Origin: an uncultured Desulfovibrio sp.
Lineage (GTDB): Bacteria; Desulfobacterota; Desulfovibrionia; Desulfovibrionales; Desulfovibrionaceae
DNA: 64,000 bases
Assembly: GCA_910587035.1 (NCBI GenBank)
Contig: CAJUMQ010000010.1
Location: 17,734-81,733 of the forward strand
Direction: 5' to 3'
Below the pieces are notes generated by a model, which saw only the letters and a program-made list of their open reading frames with translations, was not told where the DNA came from and searched no databases. Shown one piece after another: positions 8,049 through 16,851 of this stretch (its first letter is position 1; the number at the start of each line of letters is the position of its first letter). Both the position numbers and the translations under genes were made by a program.

Positions 8049-9665
8049 CTAATTTATCACATTTTCAAGGTCCATGGAATCTGTATTTATAATTTTTGAT
8101 TTCAATTTGCCATCTTTACTTATAATTAGCATGTATGGTTCATTAATATGAGAGAGGAACTCTGAATTTTGTATTTTGTCAAATGGGGTTGATGAAACTT
8201 CATACTGAGCCATGCTTGGAAAGTTTCCCGAATATCCATTGAATGTCCGCCTGTTTGCAAAAATACCTGCCCACATTGCATCCAGATTTTTATCAAAAGT
8301 CCCGCAATCTTGATTGCTGACATAAACAAATGCCAGATTGCTTTTTCCTGCCTCGCTGGCAATCATATGGCTGACCTCATATTGTGAGCGGATATTTGCC
8401 ATTATTCCCCAATTTGAATTTTCCAGAAGGACAATAAATATTAATATCAGCTGGATTGTGATTTTTCTGGAACTCATGGCCAGGGCATAGCCAATGCTCA
8501 ATGGTATCAATAAAATAAAGAATATTCTGGATACAGCCCGAATTGCAGATGCTCCTGGGAACAATAAATATACCGCTTTCCAAAGATCAAATCTTCCATA
8601 CCTAATCGTGGATATGCAAAATATAATTATGCCGCAAAACAGTAAAGCTCTTATCCAAACATTTTTACTGGAATATTTTATTAATCCATAAAGACAAATA
8701 AAAATTACTACAAATCCAATACCTATCCAAAATTCACCATCGCTGGCGGCAATATAATCAAAGCCTTTATATATAAAGCTTGGAGTAGAAAACCAACTAT
8801 TTATTGTGGGTAAATATGTGGCTATGTCACCCCAGGAACGATGTCCCACGGTTTTTTGAACATCCATATAATGGATGAGCATGGGACTTACGAGGATAAA
8901 GAAAAGAACTGCGCCCAAAATAATAAATTTATATTGATTTTTTATTATATTTATAACAATTATTCTTGTCTTCCTGATACAAACTAATGAAAACAGATAT
9001 ACAGAAATGCCAAATAAAAGAAACCAGCCCAGATAAAAACCAGCATAAAACTGTAAGGCCATACATATTGCGCAAAAAAATAGCGCAATATGGGATTTTA
9101 TGGTTTCCCGTTTTTTATAAAAAATAATCAGGAAATATATAAACAGGACAGTATAAAACTGGGGCCACAATTGTAAATGCACCAGTTTATTTAGTCTTGG
9201 CGCGCAAAAGGCGAACAAAAATGCGCCAGTGCCGGATGAGAGGTTATCGGTATGAAAACCTTTCCTAAGCAGCAGGAACATGCAGAGCCAATTTAAAATC
9301 GCAAGCGAAGGTGGCCATAATAAAAAAGAATTTATCTCTGATATGCCCAGGCATCGAAACAGCCAATAAATTGGAGCCGTTCCCAGCAGGACATCGGAAT
9401 AGGCCATCACATTCTTGACCGGGTAAAAAAAGGGGGCATTCCAGAATTCTGAATGAAGTGGAGCACCCGATATCCACAGCCAGGAATGTTCAAGGAAGTA
9501 ATGGTTCAGTCTGCCATCGCAGCCGCCAGGCAAAAAATAGAAATCGGCCACCAGCGAATCGTGATAGGCCAAAAAAAGACCATACCCAATAAAAAGCAGA
9601 CCCAATATCCAGTAATTATTGAGCAGTTTTGGGATGGCGTCTGCCACTTTATTATTGGATTTCAT
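8049..9665 (-). CDS. Polytopic membrane protein, probable GT-C-type glycosyltransferase
   Basis: A 538-residue protein with about ten to twelve hydrophobic segments over residues 15-410 and a soluble C-terminal domain of about 120 residues. After the first membrane segment comes a loop with GGCDGRLNHYFLEH and later FWNAPFFYPVKNVMAYSD. An acidic residue after the first helix followed by a P..Y.D-type loop is the arrangement of lipid-linked-sugar-dependent GT-C enzymes and YfhO-like proteins. The gene is strikingly AT-rich compared with its neighbours, suggesting horizontal transfer of a surface-glycan gene. It is transcribed opposite to the rfbC-glycosyltransferase block. The GT-C assignment rests on topology and loop motifs only; substrate is unknown. 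Confidence 0.6.
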   Translation of the reverse strand: MKSNNKVADAIPKLLNNYWILGLLFIGYGLFLAYHDSLVADFYFLPGGCDGRLNHYFLEHSWLWISGAPLHSEFWNAPFFYPVKNVMAYSDVLLGTAPIYWLFRCLGISEINSFLLWPPSLAILNWLCMFLLLRKGFHTDNLSSGTGAFLFAFCAPRLNKLVHLQLWPQFYTVLFIYFLIIFYKKRETIKSHIALFFCAICMALQFYAGFYLGWFLLFGISVYLFSLVCIRKTRIIVINIIKNQYKFIILGAVLFFILVSPMLIHYMDVQKTVGHRSWGDIATYLPTINSWFSTPSFIYKGFDYIAASDGEFWIGIGFVVIFICLYGLIKYSSKNVWIRALLFCGIIIFCISTIRYGRFDLWKAVYLLFPGASAIRAVSRIFFILLIPLSIGYALAMSSRKITIQLILIFIVLLENSNWGIMANIRSQYEVSHMIASEAGKSNLAFVYVSNQDCGTFDKNLDAMWAGIFANRRTFNGYSGNFPSMAQYEVSSTPFDKIQNSEFLSHINEPYMLIISKDGKLKSKIINTDSMDLENVIN

Positions 9666-9820
9666 GGCTGCCTGTGGAGGATTTAAAGAGAAATCATGTC
9701 ATAATCGAGGCTATGGACTATAGTTGCAATCGGAACAAATCAACCGCTAAGAACAATGGGATTGCCTTTGCCCATGCGACATGTTTTGCGCCACCTCGAC
9801 AATTGAAACCTAACGCGGTG

Positions 9821-11104
9821 TTAGCCTTTTCCCGCTGGCTCAATGACTTCCAGGCCGTCCATATAGGGCCGTAGCGCAGTCGGCAGTACAATGCTGCCAT
9901 CCTTCTGCTGCCCGTTTTCAAGTATGGCCGCCATGGCTCTGCCTGTGGGCAGGCCGGAGCCGTTCAGGGTATGCAAAAAGGCAGGCTTGCCTCCCTTGGG
10001 TCTAAAGCGGATATTGGCGCGTCTGGCCTGAAAATCGCCGCAGTTGGAACAGGAGGAAATTTCACGGTAGTTTTTTTGGGCAGGCAGCCAGACTTCCAGA
10101 TCATAGGTTTTTGTGGCGCCAAAACCCAGGTCACCAGTGCAAAGGCTGATCACCCTGTAGGGCAGATTTAGCTCTTCAAGCAGGCCTGCAGCCTGGGAGA
10201 CCATCAGCTCCAGCTGATTGTAACTGTCGTCCGGATGGCTGAAGCGCACCATCTCCACCTTGTTGAACTGATGCATGCGGATAATGCCCCGCGTGTCCTT
10301 ACCGGCATTGCCGGCCTCCGAGCGGAAACATGGGGTTGCCGCGCAATAGGCAAGGGGCAGGCTTTCCTCCGGCAACACATCGCCAGAATGGAGGTTTGTC
10401 AGGGGAACCTCGGCTGTGGGAATCAAAAAATAGTCCCATTCCGCAATCCTGAACAAATCCTCCTCAAATTTTGGCAATTGCCCGGTGCCAGTCATGGTGG
10501 CGCGATTGACCATATAGGGGGGGCTTACCTCAATATACCCCTCATTGCGGGTGTGCCGATCCAGAAAAAAATTGATCAATGCCCGGTCAAGTCTGGCTGC
10601 CCAGCCTTTTTCAACAACAAAGCGGCTGCCTGTGAGTCTGCTGGCGCGCTCAAAATCAAACCCACCCAGATCCAGGCCCAGCTGGCCATGCTCCCTGGGT
10701 TCAAAATCAAATTCCCCAGGCGCTCCCCATTTGCGAATTTCCACATTCTCACTCTCGTCAGCGCCCACAGGAGTAGTCGGAGAGGGAATGTTGGGAACAG
10801 AATAAAGCCAGTTTTCCACTGCTTCCCTGGCCTGGGCAGCCTCCACATCCAACTGTTTTATGCGGTCAGAAAGAACTGCCAGCTCCGCATACATGGACGA
10901 TGTATCCTCCCCCTGCCTTTTCAACTCCGCCACCTTCGCGCTGGCCCGGTTGCGCGTGTTCTTGAGCGTCTCCACCTCGGCCAGAATGGCGCGCCTGCGC
11001 TCATCAAGCCTGGTAAAATCATTGACATCAAGAGGCGAATGCCTGTCCGCCAGGGCCCTGGCCAATATCTCCGGCTGCTTTTGGGCAAGTTTAAGATCAA
11101 TCAT
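9821..11104 (-). CDS. serS: Seryl-tRNA synthetase
   Basis: A 427-residue class II aminoacyl-tRNA synthetase charging tRNA-Ser and tRNA-Sec. It begins MIDLKLAQKQPEILARALADR with the N-terminal coiled-coil arm (about 30-100, with LDERRRAILAEVETLKNTRN). Motif 2 is CFRSEAGNAGKDTRGIIRMHQF and motif 3 is GLPTGRAMAAILENGQQ. The catalytic core and length are standard. The frame runs 39 codons further upstream, but ATG 11104 gives the family start, and a good promoter lies at 11166-11194 inside that extension, so the longer form is excluded. It is monocistronic. Confidence 0.97.
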   Translation of the reverse strand: MIDLKLAQKQPEILARALADRHSPLDVNDFTRLDERRRAILAEVETLKNTRNRASAKVAELKRQGEDTSSMYAELAVLSDRIKQLDVEAAQAREAVENWLYSVPNIPSPTTPVGADESENVEIRKWGAPGEFDFEPREHGQLGLDLGGFDFERASRLTGSRFVVEKGWAARLDRALINFFLDRHTRNEGYIEVSPPYMVNRATMTGTGQLPKFEEDLFRIAEWDYFLIPTAEVPLTNLHSGDVLPEESLPLAYCAATPCFRSEAGNAGKDTRGIIRMHQFNKVEMVRFSHPDDSYNQLELMVSQAAGLLEELNLPYRVISLCTGDLGFGATKTYDLEVWLPAQKNYREISSCSNCGDFQARRANIRFRPKGGKPAFLHTLNGSGLPTGRAMAAILENGQQKDGSIVLPTALRPYMDGLEVIEPAGKG

Positions 11105-11165
11105 CAAATTTACCTGTATAATTAAAACTGTTAAGAGTATCCGGCTGCCAATCCGGGAGTTATGA

Positions 11166-11194
11166 ATTATAGCAGGCGCCCATTCACCTTGCAA
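11166..11194 (-). promoter_or_regulatory. Sigma-70 promoter of serS
   Basis: On the minus strand TTGCAA (11189-11194) and a perfect TATAAT (11166-11171) are 17 bases apart. Transcription would start near 11160, leaving a leader of about 55 bases before the serS ATG. This is the best promoter match in the window. Confidence 0.7.
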
Positions 11195-11343
11195 GCCGGC
11201 CTTTTTGGGGATATGCTCCAATAATCAAACACAGAATCCCGCACAAGGGACATGCCGCCCAGGCGGAATGCCAGGGCGCCTGAGCAAAGGGCGCCGTGAC
11301 CATCCGGGTGGATGTGGATCATTAAATTTGGAAAGGGTGTTTT

Positions 11344-11934
11344 ATGAAAAAAACCGCTTTCATTTTTGTGCCCCTGGCCCTCTGTCTGCTCTGTCTCACC
11401 GCATGCGGCCCAGGCAACACCGTGCGTCTGCTGGCGCCTCCGCCGCTTGCGGCCTCCACGCTGCCAGCTCCAAATGCCCCTAGTGTCAGCGTGGTCAATT
11501 TTACGGATGACAGAATGGATTCCGCGACCCTTGGCGTGCGCAGGGATGGCTCATCTTTTGTGACAACCGGCGATGTGCCGCTGTGGATAAGCAGAGCCCT
11601 TGCGGACGAGCTCGCTCGCAAAGGCTTTCGGGTCACCTTTGCCATGGATGCCAAACAGGCCAGGAGCAGCAACCCGGACTATCTGGTCACCGGCAATGTG
11701 CTTGAGGTGTGGCTCAAGGAATATTCCGCCACGGAAATGTCCGTGCAGATGCGCGTAAGCTGCACCCTTGCCAATCGCAAGGGTAAAATATGGAGTGAAT
11801 CCTGCAACTCCAACCAGACGCGCACCAGCCTGCCATCCGGATCAACAGCCGACAATCTGTTGCTCAACACCCTTGGCGATCTTGTGGGTCCCATTGCCCA
11901 GAAAATAATGCAGACAGTTGAAAACAGGAAATAA
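11344..11934 (+). CDS. YajG-like outer-envelope lipoprotein
   Basis: A 196-residue lipoprotein: signal MKKTAFIFVPLALCLLCL with the lipobox LTAC at residues 18-21. The mature part has VSVVNFTDDRMDSATLGVRRDG, then ALADELARKGFRVTFAMDA, YLVTGNVLEVWLKEYS and a long beta-rich tail. That order (a VxxFxD strand, helix ending in a short-lived strand, YxVxGxVxE) is the fold of YajG and related periplasmic lipoproteins of unknown function. ATG 11344 is preceded by GGAAAGGG. It heads a probable run with the TPR protein, the 114-residue protein and thiE. No specific function can be assigned. Confidence 0.65.
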   Translation: MKKTAFIFVPLALCLLCLTACGPGNTVRLLAPPPLAASTLPAPNAPSVSVVNFTDDRMDSATLGVRRDGSSFVTTGDVPLWISRALADELARKGFRVTFAMDAKQARSSNPDYLVTGNVLEVWLKEYSATEMSVQMRVSCTLANRKGKIWSESCNSNQTRTSLPSGSTADNLLLNTLGDLVGPIAQKIMQTVENRK

Positions 11935-11980
11935 CAGACCAGCCCTGTCCGGCACATTTTTTCCCGGATATCTCCAGAAG

Positions 11981-13048
11981 GTGGCGCATGCAGCATTGAT
12001 ACTGCGCCACCTTGCCATGGCCTTGTGGCTGCTTTTGGCTGCCATGGGCCTATTGCCAAAATCCACTCTTGCATCTGCCCCATATGGCATGGCCAACAAG
12101 CCCTTCCCTGCCATCATGAGCCTGGATTATGCCCCAGGCCGGGCTGCGGCATGGCTTAATGCCCTGAAAAATGCGACAGGGCTCCTCCCTTCGTCCATAG
12201 ACGCGCGCCTGCGCAGCCTGGAGTTTGATGTGTCTGTCGCCAGGCTAGGGATATGCGCCAGCATGTTCGCCATAGAGATAGTCACACCGGAAATTTCCCC
12301 TGCGCGCCAAATCAGGGTCTACCTGGCAGAGCCAGCCAATATAAGCCAGTCCATTGAGGAACTTCTCGCGGATCCCGCTTTGCTGGGCCTGGCCACTGTG
12401 CTGGTCTGCGAGACCATGGCTGTTCTGGAAAAGACACGCCAGGCATGGCCGCAAAGTATTGCCAGGGCTATGGGACGCATTACCGAGCTTGAAGATTATA
12501 CAAAGGCTCTGGAGGGATTGTGGCAGGCTTGCGCATTGCTCAAGCCCAGGGGCGATATCCCTTGGAACAGGCAGCTCAAGAAACTGCATGCCATTGCTGA
12601 ACTTGCGCCACAAAGCGCACTTGTGCAATTTCTGATTGCCAGAGCCGCGCTTAAGGCCGGCCTCCCGCAAGCCGCCATTGCAGCGGCCAACAAAAGTCTG
12701 GCCATGGAAATTAATTCTGGAGACCCAAGATATGCCGGCATTCTGCGCGTTTTTTCTGCAAATATCCATTATGAGCGCGCCCTGGCCCACTGGCGGCTGG
12801 ACCAGCCGGCCCTGGCCAGCTCCGATCTCGCCACAGCCGCCCGTCTTATGCGCGAATGCGGCATAAAATGCGATTTTTTGGCCGGCATATATCTTAAACT
12901 TGGGGAGATAGCCCGTATGCGTCGGGATATGGACGCCATGTGCGCAGCTCTCCAGGAGGCCTGCGGGCAGGGGCAATGTCAGAATTATGCCATTGCCAGG
13001 CGCCAGGGGCTGTGCGGCGGCATGCCGGCGGAGGCGCGAAAAGATTGA
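11981..13048 (+). CDS. Exported TPR-containing protein of unknown function
   Basis: About 355 residues. A hydrophobic stretch MALWLLLAAMGLL ends in ASA and looks like a signal peptide. The C-terminal half holds tetratricopeptide-like helix pairs, for example LVQFLIARAALKAGLPQAAI and YERALAHWRLDQPALASSDL. The start is uncertain: the frame opens at TTG 11918 (overlapping the upstream gene), GTG 11981 gives an Arg/His-containing n-region before the hydrophobic core, and ATG 12017 gives a bare core; none has a strong ribosome site. I chose GTG 11981. TPR proteins usually scaffold assemblies; with the upstream lipoprotein this suggests an envelope role, which is inference. Confidence 0.55.
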   Translation: MAHAALILRHLAMALWLLLAAMGLLPKSTLASAPYGMANKPFPAIMSLDYAPGRAAAWLNALKNATGLLPSSIDARLRSLEFDVSVARLGICASMFAIEIVTPEISPARQIRVYLAEPANISQSIEELLADPALLGLATVLVCETMAVLEKTRQAWPQSIARAMGRITELEDYTKALEGLWQACALLKPRGDIPWNRQLKKLHAIAELAPQSALVQFLIARAALKAGLPQAAIAAANKSLAMEINSGDPRYAGILRVFSANIHYERALAHWRLDQPALASSDLATAARLMRECGIKCDFLAGIYLKLGEIARMRRDMDAMCAALQEACGQGQCQNYAIARRQGLCGGMPAEARKD

Positions 13049-13389
13049 GCCAGCCTGTTCTGCTCAAGGTCTATGGCAATCTGCATCCGGCCACGCATCA
13101 TCTGCTGAACCTCCTGCGGCCGCTGGAGAAGGAATGCCTGCCATGCCCTGAGGCAGGGCCGGTTTTTGATTTGGACGCCGATCTTCTGCATATATCTTTC
13201 GAAGGTTTGTACTTTCCCCTGGCTGCGGTTCTCGACACCATTGAGGCCAGCCTGGATCAAACCCAGCAGGGCAAGCTGGACTTTCTGGATCTTGAAAACT
13301 GGACACTTGCAAGATATGTTTTTAAGAGTGGCCATATAACCTTGAAAACATCTCCATTGAACAATGTCCTCGATTATTCGGGTCATTAA
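13045..13389 (+). CDS. Small conserved-type protein of unknown function
   Basis: A 114-residue protein beginning MSQPVLLKVYGNLHPATHHLL. I chose TTG 13045 because GGAGG lies ten bases upstream and the start overlaps the stop of the TPR gene (TTGA), a classic coupling. The protein mixes helices and strands, with DLDADLLHISFEGLYFPLAAVLD and a tail KTSPLNNVLDYSGH; there is no signal peptide or membrane segment. I do not recognise the family. Its tight linkage to the TPR gene upstream and thiE, 15 bases downstream, suggests co-transcription but not a function. Confidence 0.6.
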   Translation: MSQPVLLKVYGNLHPATHHLLNLLRPLEKECLPCPEAGPVFDLDADLLHISFEGLYFPLAAVLDTIEASLDQTQQGKLDFLDLENWTLARYVFKSGHITLKTSPLNNVLDYSGH

Positions 13390-13404
13390 AAATAGGGAGA
13401 ACCC

Positions 13405-14046
13405 ATGCCAGTCATATTGCCCGGTGATACAGATCTGTATGGGCTGACGGATTCACGCCTGAGCCTGGGCAGATCTGTGGCCCAGGTTGCGCAGGCGCTG
13501 CTGGAGGCAGGAGTAAAAATCATCCAGTACAGGGAAAAAAAACTCTCCGGGGCCAAAATGCTGGAGGAATGCAGGCAGTTGCGCCAGCTTGCAAATGAAT
13601 ACAATGCCTGTTTCATTGTCAATGATCACATAGATCTTGCCATGCTCGTTGGGGCGGATGGCATCCATCTGGGCCAGGATGACATCCCCGTGCGGGAGGC
13701 CAGAAAACTGGTTGGCAAAGACATGTGCATTGGCCTCTCCACCCACTCTCCAAAACAGGCTTTGGAAGCCTTGGCTGCCGGAGCGGACTATATTGGTGTT
13801 GGGCCGGTCTTCGCCACAAATACCAAGGAGGATGTCGTCGATCCCGTTGGTCTTGAATATGTGGATTGGGTGAGCGCAAATATCAGGCTGCCCTTTGTGG
13901 CCATTGGCGGCATCAAGGAGCATAATATAGCCAAGGTGGCCAGTCATGGAGCAAAATGCTGTGCCCTTGTTTCGGAATTTACAGGCGCGCCGGACATAGG
14001 CGCCAAGGTCGCGGCAGTGCGCAGGGCCATGGCAGACATGAACTGA
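13405..14046 (+). CDS. thiE: Thiamine-phosphate synthase
   Basis: A 213-residue TIM-barrel enzyme that joins hydroxymethylpyrimidine diphosphate and thiazole phosphate to give thiamine phosphate. Clear motifs: LYGLTDSRLSLGRSV, IIQYREKKLSG, CFIVNDHIDLAMLVGADGIH, GLSTHSPKQALEALAAGADY, GVGPVFATNTKED, and phosphate-binding PFVAIGGIKEHN. ATG 13405 follows AGGGAGAA. It is the last gene of a short run with three genes of unknown function; no TPP riboswitch is seen directly upstream. The other thi genes are not in the window. Confidence 0.95.
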   Translation: MPVILPGDTDLYGLTDSRLSLGRSVAQVAQALLEAGVKIIQYREKKLSGAKMLEECRQLRQLANEYNACFIVNDHIDLAMLVGADGIHLGQDDIPVREARKLVGKDMCIGLSTHSPKQALEALAAGADYIGVGPVFATNTKEDVVDPVGLEYVDWVSANIRLPFVAIGGIKEHNIAKVASHGAKCCALVSEFTGAPDIGAKVAAVRRAMADMN

Positions 14047-14052
14047 ACCCAA

Positions 14053-14091
14053 TAAAAAAAACGCAAAATCCGGCATATGCCGGATTTTGCG
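14053..14091 (-). terminator. Rho-independent terminator for the leftward operon
   Basis: A perfect 30-base palindrome at 14062-14091 forms a long hairpin. On the minus strand it is followed by a run of eight T. It would stop transcripts coming from the chaperone-like genes at 14143-15088, and on the plus strand it can also act as a 3' hairpin for thiE. Confidence 0.8.
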
Positions 14092-14142
14092 CATCCTCTC
14101 AAAATCATCTTGCCCCCGCAGACCTATCAGCGCGAAAGCATG

Positions 14143-14466
14143 CTACTGCAGAGCCTGCCCAACTGCCAGGTGGTAGCCCTGGATTCTTTTTTTTTCCAGT
14201 TTTGAGCGGCTGAGCTTCTGGCGAATCACGCTTTGGGCTGCGCTGGCAATTTCTGTCAGCTGTGCCTGAATGCCGGAAAGCTCAAGCAAACGCTTGTGGT
14301 ATGGAGCGCGCTCTCCCTCCTTAAAGACATTCCATGCCATCTTTGTGATATTGCCTCTTTTTTCAGCAAGCTCTATGGCCTCTTCATACGAGCCTTCCTC
14401 GAGCGCGCTTTTTTCCTTGCGGGCCAAATCCAGAGCCTCATCAAGCAAATCCAGTCCCTGACTCAT
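14143..14466 (-). CDS. Small helical protein, possible flagellar chaperone (FlgN/FliT-like)
   Basis: A 107-residue all-helical protein starting MSQGLDLLDEALDLARKEK, with heptad-like charged helices (ALEEGSYEEAIELAEKRG) and a basic tail (RQKLSRSKLEKKRIQGYH). Size and pattern match small type III export chaperones such as FlgN or FliT, whose members share little sequence. ATG 14466 has GGAGGAG at ideal spacing; an ATG five codons upstream is the one inside that ribosome site. It follows a 200-residue helical protein by 19 bases and ends at a strong terminator. The chaperone call is an inference from shape. Confidence 0.5.
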   Translation of the reverse strand: MSQGLDLLDEALDLARKEKSALEEGSYEEAIELAEKRGNITKMAWNVFKEGERAPYHKRLLELSGIQAQLTEIASAAQSVIRQKLSRSKLEKKRIQGYHLAVGQALQ

Positions 14467-14485
14467 GGGCTGCTCCTCCATTTTG

Positions 14486-15088
14486 CTACTGCACGCAAGC
14501 CTGCAGCTGGCGGTGAATGTTCTCGCCGCATACGCGCCACTCATCGCACATGGGCATGAATTCATACTCAAGCAGGTCGGAAAGAAGCACCCAGTCCTCA
14601 TTTTCCAGCACTTCACACATTTCTGAAATCAGATTGGAGAAAGCTTCCGTGCGGGTGACAAACTCCTCATCTGCTCCACCAAGATAACGGTCGCGCAGAT
14701 GCCCAAGCATACCCATAAAATCGCGGGTAACATCCAGCAGGTCCTGCAAAAGCTCAAGGGCGTCGGTTTCTCTGGCTTCCCGGATAAGGCTGGCCACATT
14801 GCGCGCGCCACTGGCCATCATGCGGGCAACTTTGCCCATTTCTGCGGACATTTCCACTGCCATATGGCTGGCAGGTTCGGAGCGCACATCAACGGAGGTG
14901 ATATTCTCGCAGCTCATGTCCCCGGCCTGATGGGGATAAATTTCCGAAAAACTTTCATTGTTTACAAAAACATCTGTCACAACACGGCCGGCCATCTGCT
15001 CGTCTTCCATGACACTGGTCAGCACCTGCTCGAGATTATCGAAATTGGAAATTTTCTGCTCGCTTTTACGGCCATCAACTGTAATCAT
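14486..15088 (-). CDS. Acidic helical protein of unknown function, possibly flagellum-linked
   Basis: A 200-residue acidic cytoplasmic protein. An N-terminal mixed domain (about 1-70, MITVDGRKSEQKISNFDNLEQ) precedes a helical domain with many Met and acidic residues (VEMSAEMGKVARMMASG, LLDVTRDFMGMLGHLRDRYLG, LISEMCEVLENEDWVLLSDLL). ATG 15088 follows AAGGAGGGG. It is 19 bases upstream of the FlgN/FliT-like gene and almost certainly co-transcribed. I do not recognise the family; the pairing with a chaperone-like gene hints at a role in export or motility, but this is inference. Confidence 0.6.
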   Translation of the reverse strand: MITVDGRKSEQKISNFDNLEQVLTSVMEDEQMAGRVVTDVFVNNESFSEIYPHQAGDMSCENITSVDVRSEPASHMAVEMSAEMGKVARMMASGARNVASLIREARETDALELLQDLLDVTRDFMGMLGHLRDRYLGGADEEFVTRTEAFSNLISEMCEVLENEDWVLLSDLLEYEFMPMCDEWRVCGENIHRQLQACVQ

Positions 15089-15195
15089 CTACCCCTCCTT
15101 AAGCGGGAATTATTTGCCAAATATATTTTGCAAAAATATATGCAATGTCCATGCCATTGTCATTAGAATATTTATGCATATTAAATTTACAAATC

Positions 15196-16842
15196 TTAAA
15201 TAGTGTGGTTGTCAGGCAGATTCGCCGCAGATGCCAGTTTTGCGGCATGGTGTCGTAAATTACGGCCCAGTACCGGAAGCGCCGGCAAAAATTTTTCCAG
15301 ATCCCCGCCTTCATTAAGCCTGAACTCACGCCAGAAAGCCCCCAAAGTCACCAAATGTGGTTGGCTGTCCAGCATCGCCTGGAGCCGTTCGCAATTTCGC
15401 AGCAGCAGCTGCCCGCCACGGGAGCTTTTTTGCGCTATGGCCCCACATGCGCCAATATTGTCCAGAAGCTGCGCGGCCTGCTCCAGAAGATCGCCCATCC
15501 TGGCAGCCATGCCCGCACCCGGCAATGCCGGAACAGCATCGCTGTCTCCAGAATTAATATCTGGCAAAAAACCCTCCAGCCTATCCAGATCGTCAAGAAT
15601 GTGACGCCAAAAATATCGCAAATACTCCAGCCAAAGGCCGTGTTCATCCATTTTAGCTCCGGCCCGCTCCAGCCTCGCCATGCCGTGGCCATCATTGCCT
15701 GTGATCCATACCCTGCATTGCGCAAGAACATCCTCCGAAAGCCCCTGCCGCCAGTCATGCTGTTTCAACCACGCCATAACGAGATCTCCGGCAGCCTGTG
15801 GACTTATGGCGCTCCGGCAGGCGAAATTTTTCTCACAGGTGGTGTTGAATGCGCAGGGATGGCATTCCATTGCGGGCTCAAGGCAGCAACAACCGGGCAG
15901 CAGCGGCCCTGTATCCCAGGGCTGAGCTGTGGCCAGAAAAAAGGCCAGGCAAGGAACGCCAAGACCTGATGCCAGATGCATGGTGCCGGTGTCATTGGTC
16001 ACAAGAAAACCGGCACGCAGCAGGAGGGCTCCCAGGGTGGACAGGTCTGTGCGCCCCACTGCATTGACAAATGGATAATCCGCCAGGCTGGCAAAAGCAT
16101 CCGCCAGGGGTTCCTCGCCCTTGCTGCCCAGAAGCACCGGGCAAATCCGCTCCTGGCGCCAGAGGCGGCGGCCCAGCTCAACAAAATGGCTCACAGGCCA
16201 TTGCCTGCTTTCACTGCTAGCGCCAGTCTGAAAGGCCACATGGCCAGCTGGCGCCACCCCGCTTTTTTGCCGCCATTGTGCCAGAAGGGCATCGGCCCTG
16301 GCCATGGCCTCGGCATCCGGCTCACGCAAACGGAAACTGCCGGAAAGATTGCCCCCAAGCGGTAGCGCCATACGGCGCATCATGTTGGAAAGATTGAAGG
16401 GGGAATTAAGCCTGCCAGTGGCTGCCACAGATAGAAAAGATGCCCAGACCCCATTATTATGGCCAAATCCGGATTCATCCATGCCAAAACCGGATATCCG
16501 GCCTCCGCTGCCGGCAAGCAGCCGAGCAAGCAATCGCGCCGGCACAGATGGGGTCAGATTGAGCACATTTTTTGCGCCGGATTCTCTGCGCACCTGGTCC
16601 GCAAAAAGCAGAATATCAGCGCAGGCCTGGGGCCAGCTTTTATCCACCCCTGCCATGAGGGCTGCACCGGGGAGGGCCCATACGCGGTCAACATTCTTCA
16701 GGAGTCTTGTGGCAGGCTCAAAATTTTCCAGGCAGACAAGACCGGTTTTCAGGCCTCCCCGATGCAGATCGTCCATAACCTGCTGGCTTTGCAGAAGATC
16801 ACCAAATCTGGTGAGATTGCAGACCAGAACATCAATGCCCAT
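15196..16842 (-). CDS. Glycosyltransferase family 9 (heptosyltransferase-like) with extra C-terminal domain
   Basis: A 548-residue GT-B enzyme of the ADP-heptose:LPS heptosyltransferase family. It starts MGIDVLVCNLTRFGDLLQSQ and has AFQTGASSESRQWPVSHFVELG (phosphate loop), LVTNDTGTMHLASGLGVPCL and the C-terminal nucleotide-site ATAQPWDTGPLLP. Heptosyltransferases are usually about 350 residues; here about 190 residues are added after the GT9 domain, helical and without known motifs. The next gene upstream, a muramidase-like protein, ends nine bases before it. It may glycosylate LPS core, or, given the flagellar-type neighbours, flagellin; the sequence does not decide. Confidence 0.8.
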   Translation of the reverse strand: MGIDVLVCNLTRFGDLLQSQQVMDDLHRGGLKTGLVCLENFEPATRLLKNVDRVWALPGAALMAGVDKSWPQACADILLFADQVRRESGAKNVLNLTPSVPARLLARLLAGSGGRISGFGMDESGFGHNNGVWASFLSVAATGRLNSPFNLSNMMRRMALPLGGNLSGSFRLREPDAEAMARADALLAQWRQKSGVAPAGHVAFQTGASSESRQWPVSHFVELGRRLWRQERICPVLLGSKGEEPLADAFASLADYPFVNAVGRTDLSTLGALLLRAGFLVTNDTGTMHLASGLGVPCLAFFLATAQPWDTGPLLPGCCCLEPAMECHPCAFNTTCEKNFACRSAISPQAAGDLVMAWLKQHDWRQGLSEDVLAQCRVWITGNDGHGMARLERAGAKMDEHGLWLEYLRYFWRHILDDLDRLEGFLPDINSGDSDAVPALPGAGMAARMGDLLEQAAQLLDNIGACGAIAQKSSRGGQLLLRNCERLQAMLDSQPHLVTLGAFWREFRLNEGGDLEKFLPALPVLGRNLRHHAAKLASAANLPDNHTI

Positions 16843-16851
16843 GGCGGCTGC

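Noticed and set aside
10235..11125. Long rightward open frame opposite serS
   Set aside because: Antisense to an unmistakable seryl-tRNA synthetase; no ribosome site or family resemblance.
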